NCBI GenBank assembly: GCA_037176885.1
Contig: JAWWNJ010000164.1
Span: 310,001 to 374,000, forward strand
Source: Favolaschia claudopus
Lineage: Eukaryota; Basidiomycota; Agaricomycetes; Agaricales; Mycenaceae
DNA: 64,000 nt
Direction of reading: 5' to 3'
This document shows positions 11,956-24,337 of this stretch, piece after piece. A program made the translations under genes and the position numbers. The notes below the pieces were generated by a model. It was not told the origin of the DNA. It searched no databases and saw only the letters and a program-made list of their open reading frames with translations. Position 1 is the first letter of the stretch. Each line of letters opens with the position of its first letter.

Positions 11956-12869
11956 TTTCGAGTCTAGGGAATATCGCCGTCGAATGCTTCCGAGTTTTTG
12001 AATGATTTGGAAAATTGTCGGATAGTGTGTCAGGTTGCATTCACGGAAGGAAGGTCATGTCGTCAGTCGCCGTGCTTCTTCAGCGCCGTCAGAAACCTTC
12101 TACATCCAAATATCAGCGTCTTCGAGACTGGACCCACCACAAATATAAGTACCCGGCACGAAATGCACACACCAAAACAAAAAGCCGGCGACTTGTGAAT
12201 TGATCACATTCAGAAACAATGGAAGCTTGGCTAACTCTTGTTCAGAAGTGCGCGAAAATACCGAGGGAAATCATACAGAGTGCAGCATAGTGAAAGATTG
12301 AAACTGTTCAGCGAGACCCAACTATATTGCACATTTAGATTCCATTCCGAACTCTGCCCGACAGCGAGCCATGGGAACAGCACATCGGTAAAATCAAGTA
12401 ATCGAAGAAGCCATAGTTGAATTTTGACATTGCGCGCATGACGAGAGATATAAAAGACCATTGGCTTGGCGTTGACCACGACCATCGTGCTTGCCTCGTA
12501 TCGACGTTTGCTGACAAGAGGGAACAACCACGGCAGCTGCAGAAGAGCAGGAGACAAAGAATCCGCCCGATCCATTGCCACGAGGATGGAAGCTGCGGTA
12601 GAGATCTTGTCGGCTGGATTTGAAATCGTTCTTCAGCCATGTGGTTTTGGGGCTGAGCCAACTAAAGCTCTTTGAAACGCGGGACCGAGATATTGTTATA
12701 CTTTATTCGGAATGTCGACCTTGAAGACAACGCGAGCGACATAACAAGCCTTCAAATAACTAACAGTACAAAAAAGATGATCTGTTCAACAGGCACACCT
12801 AGATCCTCAGCGAATGGCACCATATAAAAAGTCGGTCTGCGCAACATGATTCCGAAACAGCAAACTGGG
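11956..12869. other. Intergenic region
   Basis: About 910 bp upstream of the CE15 gene and downstream of F-box gene B, so it should contain the CE15 promoter. Nothing else recognised. Confidence 0.5.
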
Positions 12870-14575
12870 TCAATCAAGTAAATGTGAAGACGGTTTCACC
12901 ACCCCGATTGGACACGGTTTTCCCTCAGTCTTCGGTTCACCACGAAAGGTCTGCACGCTCGGAATACGGCTTGCCAGATGCTGCATGAGGCAGAGCTCAG
13001 CGGGAACCAAGACAGACGAGCGCGCGAAGCGTTTTTCCCATATTCCTGCCAGTGTCGATGTTGACTTTAGAGCTCCGAGAAAGAGGAAAAGCTCACCAAT
13101 ATTCACGAGCTTCCAGTCAGTATAAGACCGAGTAATTAGTGATGCACAGAATGTCGTCGGGCTGTTAGAATAACCAAAAGACGCCGAAGGATATACATGC
13201 TAGTCGATTCATGAGCCATCCTTTACAGGGTCTTTGTACCAAATTGTAGATGGCTCACGCAAATACTTCGCAGGACATCCTCCGGGAGTACAAGGTCAAG
13301 GCTCTGCAGACCAGGAAACCGATTTGCCAATGTGTCTACAGTTTCGATTGTGAGATGGGTCAAGCCAAGGGACAACTTCTGCAGCCCAGCATCGAACGGC
13401 CTATGAGCAAATAGATGGGCAAATTCCAGGAGCTCTTCTTCCCGAAAGAAGTGGTCTATAAGACACACACTCGTCAACGTATCGGCTGAACGACGCAGAC
13501 AAGTCATCGTATCGTCAAACGTCCGTAGAAAAGGGGTGTTGAGTCCAAACAGGTTCACAAATGCACCGCGGTCAGCGAGAACCGCGTTGCAGAACGCACC
13601 CCAGCTCGAGAGTCTAGACACTTCGTCCGATGTTGCAGCGAAAGACCACCCGAGCTCCACAATTGTTAAGGTGCAGTTGAGCCGTAAAAATTTGAAAAGG
13701 GTCCGTGGGTCGGAGAGATGGGATGCATCGAAGGCGAAGCGGCCAACAAATTTATGGAGGTGGGGAACGTGCTGGAGTGCGTCGAGGAGCGGAGACATGT
13801 CGGCTTTGGAAGCTGATGAAAGAAGGAGGCTAGAGATGGTGTGCCGAAAGTGGTTGACGAAGGGGGCAATGGTGTCGCGCAGCAGGTTAGCGGCATCGGT
13901 TGCGCTATCGTCGTGGTCTAGAAACAGCTCGAGCTCCTCGAGGTTCTCGAAGTCGACCGTTGAAAGCAAGGCAGAGAAGTTGTGCAACTGCGCGTGAAGG
14001 GTGAGTTTGCGGAGGCTCACGCCAAAGGCCAATTGCGCGGCGGAGAGGAAGCGCATGGTGTCTGGCGTTTGGGAGAGGTCGCGCCATTCGAAGCTGTATT
14101 CTGTGACCTGTGTCATGAGCCGCACGGCCACGGCCATGGATTTGAGGATATCGCTTGCATTCGCAGAGCTTGCTAAGGTGGTCGACCCGACGTCAGGAGG
14201 GAGGCCCAAATAATGGAAGAGCAATCGCTTTGGGTTGAAGGCGAAGGAAGAGGCGGTGAGAGACTCCTTGCGGACCAAATACTCGATGAACCACGCCCGG
14301 ACGTGCAAACGTCGGACTCTGTGGGCGATTGAGGGCGTTCTGTTATGAAGTTGGTTGACGTGCGAATTTATCATTTACGCACTTGCTCACCTCACACGCA
14401 CGAGCGTCTTCAGCATCTTCTTGTCCACTTTGTCCCAACATAACTCTCGATACCTGGTATTGAGAACAATGTTGTACAAAGCCACGTTGAGTGAAATGAG
14501 GCCAGCAAGATCGCGCCGGGAGATAAACGCGGCGATGCACTCCCACACATCGTCCGGTAGGACAACAGATTTCAT
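12870..14575 (-). CDS. F-box protein B (512 aa), inverted paralogue of A
   Basis: Exons 14575-14391, 14339-13227, 13161-13097 and 13045-12870 give 512 residues. The F-box reads VLPDDVWECIAAFISRRDL, then LISLNVALYNIVLNTRYRE. The body and C-terminus align closely with F-box protein A at 5326-7109. They differ near the end of exon 2: gene A has an intron right after IC, while in B the matching GTGAGC donor is out of phase with the next exon. Only the later donor at 13226 keeps the frame. So the splice pattern has moved since duplication, or B uses a shifted junction. Expected role: Skp1-binding substrate adaptor of an SCF ligase; target unknown. Confidence 0.82.
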
Positions 14576-15153
14576 GAGAAGACCGGGAGGATGATGCCTT
14601 GTAAAAATGTGCGGGATTCGGCCTTTCAGTCGCCTGGCTCAAGTGACCAGACTATAAACACTCCCAAGGCACTACGTTTTCGATCACAGTCGGCGGCGCG
14701 AGCGAGACTCCAAGCGTCGGACGAGCTTGTTCGTTTGATATTCACAGTAACTCGTCGACAGTGAAGAGATGGGAAGACCACGTCAAGGCCACGTAGCACG
14801 ATATCCAGCAGGGCGGTTGCGCAGTCGTGTCATCGCCGAGTCGCCGCTGGTGAAGTCCTGGTTGACGTGTTATGCGACGACTCAATTGGAGGTCCTCGTG
14901 GAGACCGGGAAAGATGGAGGAAGGAAGGAAAGGTGTATCACTGCGTGGCTAACTCTGTGAGACATTCGGAGAAGAATTTCAAGGACAGCAAGTCCAATAT
15001 TCTCACGTTAGAAACCACAAGAAAGATATTTATTTGCTACGTACAGGAGTAGGCTAAGGGTACAGTTCGAGGCAGAGAGATACACAGAGCAATTAACCTT
15101 TAATGTCAGAGTACAAAACACAAACGACAACATCAAGACAGCGAAAAAATCTA
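14576..15153. other. Intergenic region
   Basis: 578 bp between the start of F-box gene B and the stop of the zinc-cluster factor, both on minus. Promoter of F-box B expected; no other feature seen. Confidence 0.5.
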
Positions 15154-18100
15154 TCAAGCAACAAACTGAGGCACTTCTGTAGGATGGTGGAAAGAACCAT
15201 TGAAGACGGGGCTAGGAATTCCTTGCATCCCCATGACCTGCTGAGTAGGATACGGCGATGGCGATCCGTTGGAAGCATTCGACGCAGGTGAATGAGCCGA
15301 AGACTCCGGCCACGAGAAGCCAGGCAGCATCATATTTGACCAGAAGTTAGGCTACGGACGCAAGAACAATGAGCCGATTCGTTAATTTTCGCCAAAATGC
15401 GCCACTCACATGGCGCAGGGCCTGCATGGCGGCAAGCATCTGCTCCTCGTCAGGAAGGCCCGTCCCGAGGTCCATATCCACGCCACCGAACTGGACGGGA
15501 CCGCTGTACGTTGCCTCCTGGCGGTATATCGGGGTGGTCATGGTCTCGGCCTGAGCATAACCATGCTGCTGGTAGCCGCCGTGCGAACCAGGATCAGGCC
15601 CGAGCATCGCTCCAGCACCGGACATAGGCGACATGGTGAAGGTTGTTGAGCTAGAGCGTGATGGCATTGTGTAGTCACTGGTAGACGAACCCGCCGTCCT
15701 TTGAGGAACGGGAGGCTGGGGGTGCAGGCGACCAACCTTGACGAATGACAAAATAATCAGCAAAGACAAAGGCGAAAGAAGATCGTGACTAACTGTTGCA
15801 CCATCCCGTCGGTGGCGCGATAACAAACCAGCAAGGAAGCGCGCATACAGCTTGGGAGTGTGGCGGTCATCAATCGCAATCTCCGGCGAGCTGAGAGTCT
15901 GTATGAGGCGACCAATAAGATCATACACCTGAGACTCTTCCTCCTTGGGCATAAGCTGAGAAAACTCAGGTCGAAGGAGCTGGCAAACATTGAGACAGAA
16001 GGAATGAAACTTGATAGAGAGGAGACACACCTTCAGGAGGAAAGCAGAAGCAAAAGCAACGAAGATGAAGTGACCTGGGAAGCGATTAGAAAGAGGAGGT
16101 CCAGCAATGTCAAATTCTTACCGTCTGGGGAATAGCGCATGAATCCGGTTGGCACCAATCCTTCAATCATATGTCTCAATACGGCCTTCGCGGAATCCAG
16201 ACACTGTCGTATCATAGTGGTTAGTGTTCGGTTCAGCCTCATTAACGGAGGTATACCTTTGTGAAAAAGATGTGGTCTGCGGCCTGAAGTCCTCTCTGGT
16301 ACGCCTGCTGGAACCCAAACGAGAACATGACAAGACGAGAATACGAAGTCAGGCTGTCGAGCAGTATCATCAATGCCAACTACGCGTCAAAAACTACGAG
16401 ACCTACAACGGCAGCATCTTGCATCGTAAATTGGATTTCTTATCTGTTCGCACACAATCAGCAACAGAACACCACAAGAGAATACTCCCTCACCCTCAGG
16501 ATCCGAATCCTCAGCAAACCGCCTGCTCCACTCCTCCGAGAACGCTGTCAGCTTCGCATCGTGCGCGATGGTCACGGACCGGAAGTCGACGTGCTGCAGG
16601 CACGGCGCAATGTGAGCTCCATGTTCACATACCCATTTGCTGGAAGACTAGACGTACCTTGTTCAGGCCAGTCGGCGAGGTGGCATCCGAAAAAATATCA
16701 TCGTGGAAGCGCGCCACGACCATTAAAAGCGCCGTATAGGCACACATGTGCACGTCGTACTGCGAGACGAACGTCAGTCCAGTAAGAGGAACGTAGAAGC
16801 AATGACGCACTTTGGTGTTAAACTGCGACTTTTTATACCAGTCGCCACTCCCATACCGCAGAATACTGAATGTCGTTCATGAGTTTCGTGCAAAAGCAGG
16901 ATAGAGACACAACGCACTATTCCGGCTTGATCGTCGAAGGCTTGCCATACTGCGTCGCCGACGAGCGATCCAAATTGAAACAAATCATCCACACCCGCGT
17001 ACGATTCAGCAGCTCGCGCTCCTGCTTCGGATTGCCTTTGATCGCCTTCGGGTTCGGGACTTGATGTAAATTGAGGTCCGTCGCAAGCCGAATCGCCAGC
17101 CCAGTATACAACCACGATCGATCCTCCTCCCACTTGCGCGCAGGGACAGCATAAATGCTCAAAAGGATATACGCCTGGCAAAGCTCGACAGACTTCCACC
17201 CGTCAATCAGTGCCGTCGCAGCCGAATGCTTAGCAAAGTGCATCGCGATTGGGTAGATCTCCGACTTTTCTGGATAATACCTGGAGGCGACAGCGCAGAC
17301 TGGATGGATGGACGAGGGTCGGTCAGTGCCTGTCCTGGATCACACGACACTGAACAACATACCGACTGTGAACAAGAACGGGCATCTCGCAAAGGTGGAA
17401 GCAGGAGTGTGCAGTTCGGGGTCGAGCAAAGCAATAAAAGGCTATATGAGCACGCACACGAATCAGCATAAGAAAAGAGACCAAAAAGAGAAACTAACAT
17501 TGACACGAGCGTAATATCTGCGGAAGACATGTCAATCAGCACTAGAAGCAATCAGGAATAGAACAACGCACATCTCAAACAACTTATCCACATCCTCTGG
17601 CACCACCAATCCATGAATGAGAATCTCCGGCGGACTATGCTGCTCAATCAACTGCGCCCGCATCCCCAAATCCGTCGCAGGCCCTGGCTCAAAGTACGCT
17701 GCATTCGCCACGCCCTGAATCACAATGCGTCATGATCAGCTCAAATCCTACCCACATCTGACAGCCAGACAGGCACACTTACCACATTATCATCGTCCAA
17801 ATCATCCAACTCATCCTCCTTAGTGCCACCACCCTCCCCATTCTTCGCGCCCCGTCGCTCCCTCCCCCGACTATTACTCAAACTCAAATTCGCAATCAAC
17901 CCAAACGGCACGCTCGCATCAGGCAACACGCTCGCGTCCGCCTCGCCTTCCCCATCATCTTCCGCCGCCGCATCGTCATCCCCGCCGTCCTCCTCATCCG
18001 AATCTTCAAACGCAGTGTCCGATGCGCGATTCGTCGAGGTGAAGTTCGGGGAATTATAGTTGATCTTCTTGGCGCTCGAGAGGGACGCAGACGCAGAGGA

Positions 18101-21100
18101 AGCAAAGTTGGCCGCCGTAAACTCTGACGAGCTTGCGCGGACACTAGCCTGGAGACGATCAAGCCACGCCAAGATATTGCGGTTCGTAGCATCGGAGGGA
18201 GAAGTCGCCATGCGATAGGAAGCGATGGACAAAGGAGTAGCGATGTAGGGATTGTGCAGCTGTAGATAACCGTCCAGTCATTAGCACAATATAGCAAAGA
18301 GAACAAACAAGACACCCACCTGCTTGAGCAACGACTCAATGATCTGATCCTTCTGCCGAATCTGCGCAAGCAAATACTCGCGTTTACTAGATTCCGAAAC
18401 AAACGGTAAGTCCGAGTTCGACGACGCAGGAGATGAAGGTGGAGAAGAGGACAAAGCCACAGAAGGCGACGAAGACAACGACGACGAGCACGAGTCACAC
18501 GACCCACGACGAGGCCGAGGCAAGAGCGACATAGACAATCCAAGCAAAGGCGTTGAAGTCGAAGGAAAGGAAACAGAAGACCCCGAATCCAAATCCGAGC
18601 TCATCTTCATCAAAGAGAAAGAATCCGAATGTGGCGAGAATATAATCTGCAATAGCTCTTAACCCCTGCCCCTATATCCCATCCCAAATCGACCGGCTCC
18701 CGCTCAACGCCTGTGTCCCAAAAAGGAAAGCCACTCGAAAGACTGGATGAATGACAGCACGCGCGAGGGGGAGCGAGGGATTGTATGCAATACGCAGATC
18801 ATCGGCTTCGCTACGACGCAAACTTCGGGGAGGGCGGGTGATGGATGACTGGCCGGGGGTACCTCGTCCCTGCTTCCAAATGTCCATCCGTCCAGATGCC
18901 CATCCCACCCTCTCCAGGGAAGCCGCCCTCGGAAGAGAACATAGACAGCAAAGAAAAGAAAGGTGTAAATTCGGCGAACAAATCCCCTGCCGAGTTATGT
19001 CGGAATGCAAAAAACAGCGACTCAAGTGAATAGCACATAACGGAACGAATCGCGTTCACTTCCACGTTACACGCCCTAGCCGAACGACGGCCCAACGGAC
19101 GCAAAAGCAAGCAAGCAAGCAAACCCTCAACCGGCGTCTGCACAACGCCTGCAACACCGCCACGAACGCCACAAGTGCGGAGATTACGGAGGGTTATGCA
19201 GAAAGTAACGCCACGACACAAACCGGCCTACATAGCGCCACCGGAGGCAAGGACGCCGGTGTAAAATCGCAATGAAGATCAACGGACGCAAAGAAGAAAG
19301 AAAGCAGAAGACTAAACAAAAACAACAGGCGAATACAAACACCCGACGCCCCCACGAAACAGCGGCCCGATCACCGACGAACGACAGCGCTAATGGAATC
19401 GATTGACATGATTGCGGCGATGTCAACTTCCCCTTGCCGCTGCCACTGTCCCAACCAAGTCCCAACCCCAGTCCCACGGATGTCCCTTCTGCAACATGGC
19501 AGAACATGGCAAGCGGCAAACAAGCCACAGACGCCCACAAAACCCGGGCCATCAAACCCCGAGCGCAAAAAAACAATCTCGCTTATCGAGTGATTGTTGG
19601 GCATTCCGGGGGAGGAATCGCCGGGAGAACGATAAAACGTAGCGGAGAGAGGGAAAAAGGCAAGACGCTAGCAGGAACTCGCAGTTGAGACCATGCCGTC
19701 TGCATGTGCTACACCTGCATCTGCGAATCGCCCGCAGAGACTGCGTGCAACGAGACGGAGACCAAGATGGTGAGCTGATGAGGAGTGGGGCCCGGGAGGT
19801 GAGAACCCCCGCGCTACCCTCTCCATACCATAGTCCGTCTGAACCCTGCCCCGCATCAAAATCACCAGACGGCCGACACCAACACGGCGCGTCAAGGAGG
19901 CGCATCAGAGCGAACGGCGGGGGATGACGCGTAACACCGCAAAGCAAAGAAGAAAGAATAAGAATATGCGCGATCTTGGTGCGTGCCCAACATATCCACA
20001 CGCCGACGTCGCGTCCAGCGCAACCACAGGCTGGGACGTTCGGGCCGCCGATAAACAAAGAAACGAGGAAAAGGGGGGAACAAAACGAATATCACAATCG
20101 AGTCGTAGATGCGCGATCTCGGTGCGTGCCGGATATCCACACGCCAACGCCAGGCCCTCATCCAGTACAACCACAGGCCGAGACTTTCCAGCCGCCGACA
20201 AACAAAGAAACGACGAAACGAGAAAAGAGGCGAACAGAACGAACACAACCACTCACTTCGGCGCACTCCGCGGCTTCCTCCCCTCCACAATACACACATG
20301 CCCGCCCGCCCGACACCGCCGGCAGGTGTTGTCCCCCGGTGTATACCCCGCGGAGGAAGAGAGCGAGGGGTCGTCGTCTGTGGGGAAGAGAGGAGAGCAG
20401 GATTAGTAGGTTATGGGATGAGAAGAGGTAGAGGGAGAGGGAAGAAGGGAGAGGAAAGGGAGGCAGGAGAAGGGGAGGAAGGGGCGGCCAGACCAGACGG
20501 AAAGATCCACCGCCACCCCACCCCGCCCCATCCCGTCCAACGGCGTAGGCGGCGCGATCTTCACCTCCCCACTGCACGCGCGGCACCGCGTCGATCACCG
20601 CAAACGCTCTCCAGCAACACACATACATCGTCCTCCCTCCCTCCAACCCCATCCCTCTCTCCCTGTCCTCCGCCCCAAAGAAGAAGAAAAATCAACGAGA
20701 AACACACTCACCCAATCCCCCACCAGCACCTGCCGGCCCAAAATCGCACTTCATCTTCAACTTCTTGCAGTGCGTGCACGCGCCGGGGCTATTTGCATTT
20801 TTATGTGGTCGTCGTGGTTTCGGTTTCGGTTTCGCGTGGTGGTGGTATAGTGGCGTTTTCGTTTTTCGACAGACAAGGAGAAGGAGGTGAGCCCACCCAC
20901 TCCAGGCATTTTTGTGTCATTCACGTTTGTTTTTCAAGGGATTGCACGCGTCGTGTCGGGTGGGTTGGTGTCGTCCAAGCAGATGAGGAGGTCCATCGAG
21001 GCAAGCATACGCCACGAAAGCCAGCGAGGCGGGGCAAACCAAACGCACGCCGAGAGCGAGAACCGTCAAACAAGTGACACCCGAACCAAAAAAAAACAGT

Positions 21101-22352
21101 CCAACCAGCCGAGATCGGGTAAAACCCATTCGATTCATAGATAATTATGAAGTTTGGCAGATCACAACAACCCGCCGGCCGTCGTCAGAAAATCCGCAGA
21201 TCATGGTCGATCATCGAGGCAGTCGAGAGGCATAGCCGGGTGTTGAGCAGATTAGATTGGGATTGGGTTCCAGGTCGGCCAGGCGAGGCGAGATGAGATG
21301 AGACGGGTATCCAGAGCCAGAGCAGAAGGAAACAGCCGTAGCCGTTGGAGCGAAAATTCCAGAACCGAATCCAAGCGTTGTAGAAGGAGAAGGAAGGGAT
21401 GGATGGATTTGGATTTGAAAACGGATTTGGAAGGACGCGTCCCGTTTACGAGGTGTACATGTGGAGCCGATTCGTGCGGGGAGAAGGTAGAAGGACACAG
21501 GCAGGACGCGAACAGGGAAGGAGGATACCCGAAGGGGAGAGATGCGAATTGAGTTGGGTTGAGAGTAGGTTGTAAGGATGAGTCCAGAAGAGTCGGGCGG
21601 AGTTGTGACGTTTCGAGACCGAAGCCGAGGAGGGCAGTGGGGAGGTAGAGCGGCGCGTCGAGAGCAGCAAGCAAGGCAGTCGGGATTGAGGAAGAGGGAG
21701 AGAAAGATATCGAACGAAATCGTCAGCTCACAATTCACCTCCAGCACATAAAAAAGAAAGAAAGACTCGAGGAACCCGGAAACACAAGAAAGGAATAAAC
21801 TCACAGTCTCGCCCCCCGACTCCTCACACCCAACCCACCCATCCCCACACTGATCCCCGCCCCACCCCCGCCGCCATACCCCCCATCAGAATCGCTGCCG
21901 TCGGAATACCCATTCGCCGCCGAGGACGATGGGGGTGGAGGCGGCGCCGCGGCTTTCTTCGTAACGCGTTTACGTTTCGCGGCAGGTGGGGATGCGGAGG
22001 GTGCTGGTTGTTGTTGCTGTTGCTGTGGCGGTGGTGGACGCGGAGGGGGAGGAGAGGCGTGTGTTTGCTGTGGGGGTTGCGATTGTGGGGGGCGGCTGGA
22101 GTGAATGAGGATGCGGGGTGCGCGACTGGCGGCGGAGGCGGAGGCGGCTGTTGGTGCTGGTGTTGTTGTTGCTGGTGGTGTTGTGGAGGATACTGAGCCA
22201 GATATTGCTGCTGAGAGTAATACTGATTCAACAAATCGTCGTATGAACTACTCCCCGGCGCAGGGTAGGTAAACTCGAATTGTTGAGTATACTCCGCCCC
22301 CCCACTGCTGCTGCTGGTTGGGATCGTAGAAGGATGGTGAAGGAGTGATCAT
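15154..22352 (-). CDS. Zn(II)2Cys6 transcription factor with fungal_trans domain (19 exons)
   Basis: Exons: 22352-21805, 20788-20712, 20377-20257, 18386-18320, 18259-17783, 17714-17572, 17517-17499, 17441-17363, 17299-16918, 16865-16811, 16759-16658, 16593-16494, 16443-16407, 16353-16257, 16203-16122, 16074-16031, 15979-15794, 15736-15410 and 15351-15154; about 1046 residues. A Gln/Pro-rich N-terminus is followed by the binuclear cluster CTHCKKLKMKC ... CRRCRAGGHVC, split by a 334-nt intron. Next come a coiled-coil linker (NKREYLLAQIRQKDQIIE) and the fungal_trans middle region (SIYAVPARKWEEDRSWLY, then TDLNLHQVPNP). It is a nuclear DNA-binding regulator; its targets cannot be read from sequence. 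Exon 1 changes frame twice: at a seven-G tract near 22305 and a six-C tract near 22090 (in coding sense). The shifts cancel, which suggests homopolymer errors or an unseen intron. Confidence 0.88.
18387..20256 (-). other. 1.87-kb intron of the zinc-cluster factor
   Basis: Bounded by a GTGAGT donor after ...RSAP and a CTAG acceptor before ...KREYLLAQ; the phase-2 junction restores an Asn codon. Most other introns of the gene are 40-70 nt. Its 3' end carries a Ser-rich frame starting at an ATG near 18600 that runs straight into exon 4 in frame. It also holds purine-rich, low-complexity sequence. No transposon ends were found. Confidence 0.7.
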
Positions 22353-23046
22353 GTTGTTGGTGTTTGTATGGGGAGGAGGAGGAGGAGGATGAGGAAGGGT
22401 TGTGGTTAGCCATGGTGTTGACTGGCCGACTTGTATTCCGGCGTCGACCACTCCGGAGAGAAGACGAAAAGAACAGATCAAAGAACCCCGCCACATCAAA
22501 CGTAACCGTCCTGTCAAAATCCCCCGGCGACACGATCACGCCTGTCGGTGCACCGTCTCCTCCGACAACCCAATCCGCGCGTTCTACCGCGTTTTTCGCG
22601 TGCGTTAGTACAGATAACCCTTTTCTTATCACAAACGACTCGTCTCCCCCGCAGGGCACCCTTACCCTCTACTTCCAGTTATCTTTCCGTCGCGCTAAGA
22701 ATACAACCATTACACTCGCCAACCGGTCCCATATTCCCGCCAAACCCGCTCGAGCTCAGTGTCATCCCCTTTCTCAATCGATCCAAGCGTCCCGGCGACT
22801 GCACTCCCAATCCCTAATCCAAACGCTATCTACCACACAAGCCTAAAACCCTGATTGGCAGCCGCAGGGGCGAAATCGTCGACCAGTTCGTCATTGACGC
22901 TTTTGTTCTTCATCTCTACAGTGAGCACTTCCAGAATTATTCCAACGTTCAATAATACCATGAAAAAGGCCATGATGTGCACCAAATTCGATGACATCTT
23001 GGGCAAGGAGGTATAAAAAGAGTGACAACAGCTCAGACAACGGAAC
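22353..23046. other. Upstream region of the zinc-cluster factor
   Basis: Between the TF start codon and the tRNA-like array. Open frames here are low-complexity. It probably contains the TF promoter and 5' UTR. Confidence 0.45.
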
Positions 23047-23137
23047 AGATCGACCCCGAATCGAACGAGGCACTTCTCTCAATGACAATTACCCACGCGT
23101 ACCCTCAAGAGACGTGTTACCAGCACACCTTCAATCC
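23047..23137 (-). ncRNA. tRNA-like unit A
   Basis: 91 nt. Acceptor GGATTGA pairs with TCGATCT including wobbles. The D arm has stem GTGT/ACAC and a loop GCTGGTA with the conserved GG, the best D loop of the set. Anticodon stem TCTCT/AGAGA encloses a long loop that would include an intron. T stem CCTCG/CGGGG. A five-T run (A run 23015-23019 on plus) lies downstream. Position 8 is A instead of the universal U, so it may be a pseudogene. Confidence 0.6.
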
Positions 23138-23347
23138 TCTGAGACACCTCAAATCTCACTCCTCCTTACCTTGTCACTGGCAGATATTCCATTACATTTT
23201 TTCAAACAAAATTTCTTCAAGTGTCTACATCTCAATCAATCTGACTTCAAGTCCTCGCACATCTTATCAAAAATGATTCAGAGGAAATACTTGGCTGCAC
23301 AAGGAGAGAGAGACTGAAAAAAAAAAACAGCGAGATCGCTTTCCCAT

Positions 23348-23444
23348 AGATCGACCCCGATTCGAACAAGGATCTTCCCAACTGTGCATACAGTATTTTG
23401 ACTTTTAAGGACCTGTTCCATCAACTTCCATGCACCGTCGATCC
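23348..23444 (-). ncRNA. tRNA-like unit B
   Basis: 97 nt. Acceptor GGATCGA pairs with TCGATCT; T-loop TTCGAAT with stem CCTTG/CGGGG. The D arm is longer and poorly paired. It is followed by the longest T-run of the array, 11 nt (plus strand 23317-23327). Confidence 0.5.
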
Positions 23445-23696
23445 AATGCAAAATTCCAAACTACCCGCAAAGAAAGCGTTGCTTCTGACTTGAACTACAA
23501 TTGTACAATTAGATCGGTCGTACATTGAACCACACTGAAAGAATTATACTGCCGCTACCGACACAATCACTGTAACTAACTCTGCTCGCGGCCAAATCAA
23601 CTGCGCGTGCGTCACCGTGACGAGAGAAGCAGAGAAGAAAGAAAGAAAATGGAGTTCTTGAATCCTCTAAAAACAATCTTCCGAAAAGAATCCCAT

Positions 23697-23788
23697 GTGT
23701 TGACCTCGATTCAAACGAGGGACTTTCCAGCATGCAACCGATACTTTTCTATCTACTGAGGAAGTGTTGCCCTGTATACCATCAATCC
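23697..23788 (-). ncRNA. tRNA-like unit C
   Basis: 92 nt. The 5' end is GGATTGA but the 3' acceptor half is decayed (TCAACAC). T stem CCTCG/CGAGG is perfectly paired around TTTGAAT. Downstream five-T run at 23669-23673. Probably a degenerate copy. Confidence 0.45.
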
Positions 23789-24057
23789 ATTGCCAGTTTG
23801 CCTTCAACGATTGTTGGCACACTGACCAACATCTCTTCATCCGACTCACCCTTTGGAGTAAATTAAAACCCAGAGAGCACACCTCAATTCCTGATACTCT
23901 GCAGGATATCACCTCCAATTCCAACCAGCCCCCGGAAAAAGGAATTTTTTTAAAAAAAATCATACGGCTTTTTCCAATGGATTCAACCCGATCCCAACGT
24001 TGACTTGGAGAAAAGTTTGAACCCCAACATGGGAAAAAAACCGTCCTTGAGCAGTAT

Positions 24058-24150
24058 GGATTGACCACGATTCGAACGAGGGACTTCCAGAGAACAAGCA
24101 AGGGCTACTATTTATCTGATGCGCAAATATCACCTCCACACCATCAATCC
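24058..24150 (-). ncRNA. tRNA-like unit D
   Basis: 93 nt. Perfect seven-pair acceptor stem GGATTGA/TCAATCC; T-loop TTCGAAT with one stem mismatch. The anticodon region does not pair well. Downstream seven-T run at 24034-24040. Confidence 0.5.
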
Positions 24151-24337
24151 GTTCCTTCTCTGGCCATCATCATCATGCTGTGAGAGATGTTGACTATAAT
24201 ATCTTCATACTACAAAGTCAAGAAAGAAAACCAGATAGCGAACCTCAAGACAGTCCCAATACTTAGTAGATATCAAACCCCAATTCCAACCAAACCAGGA
24301 ACACGAAGGAAAAAACTTTGCTTAAGCTTCTTTGAAT

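Noticed and set aside
19900..21080. Long Arg/Pro/Thr-rich frames on both strands, up to 322 codons
   Set aside because: They lie in introns of the zinc-cluster factor, are low-complexity and overlap the true small exons on the other strand.
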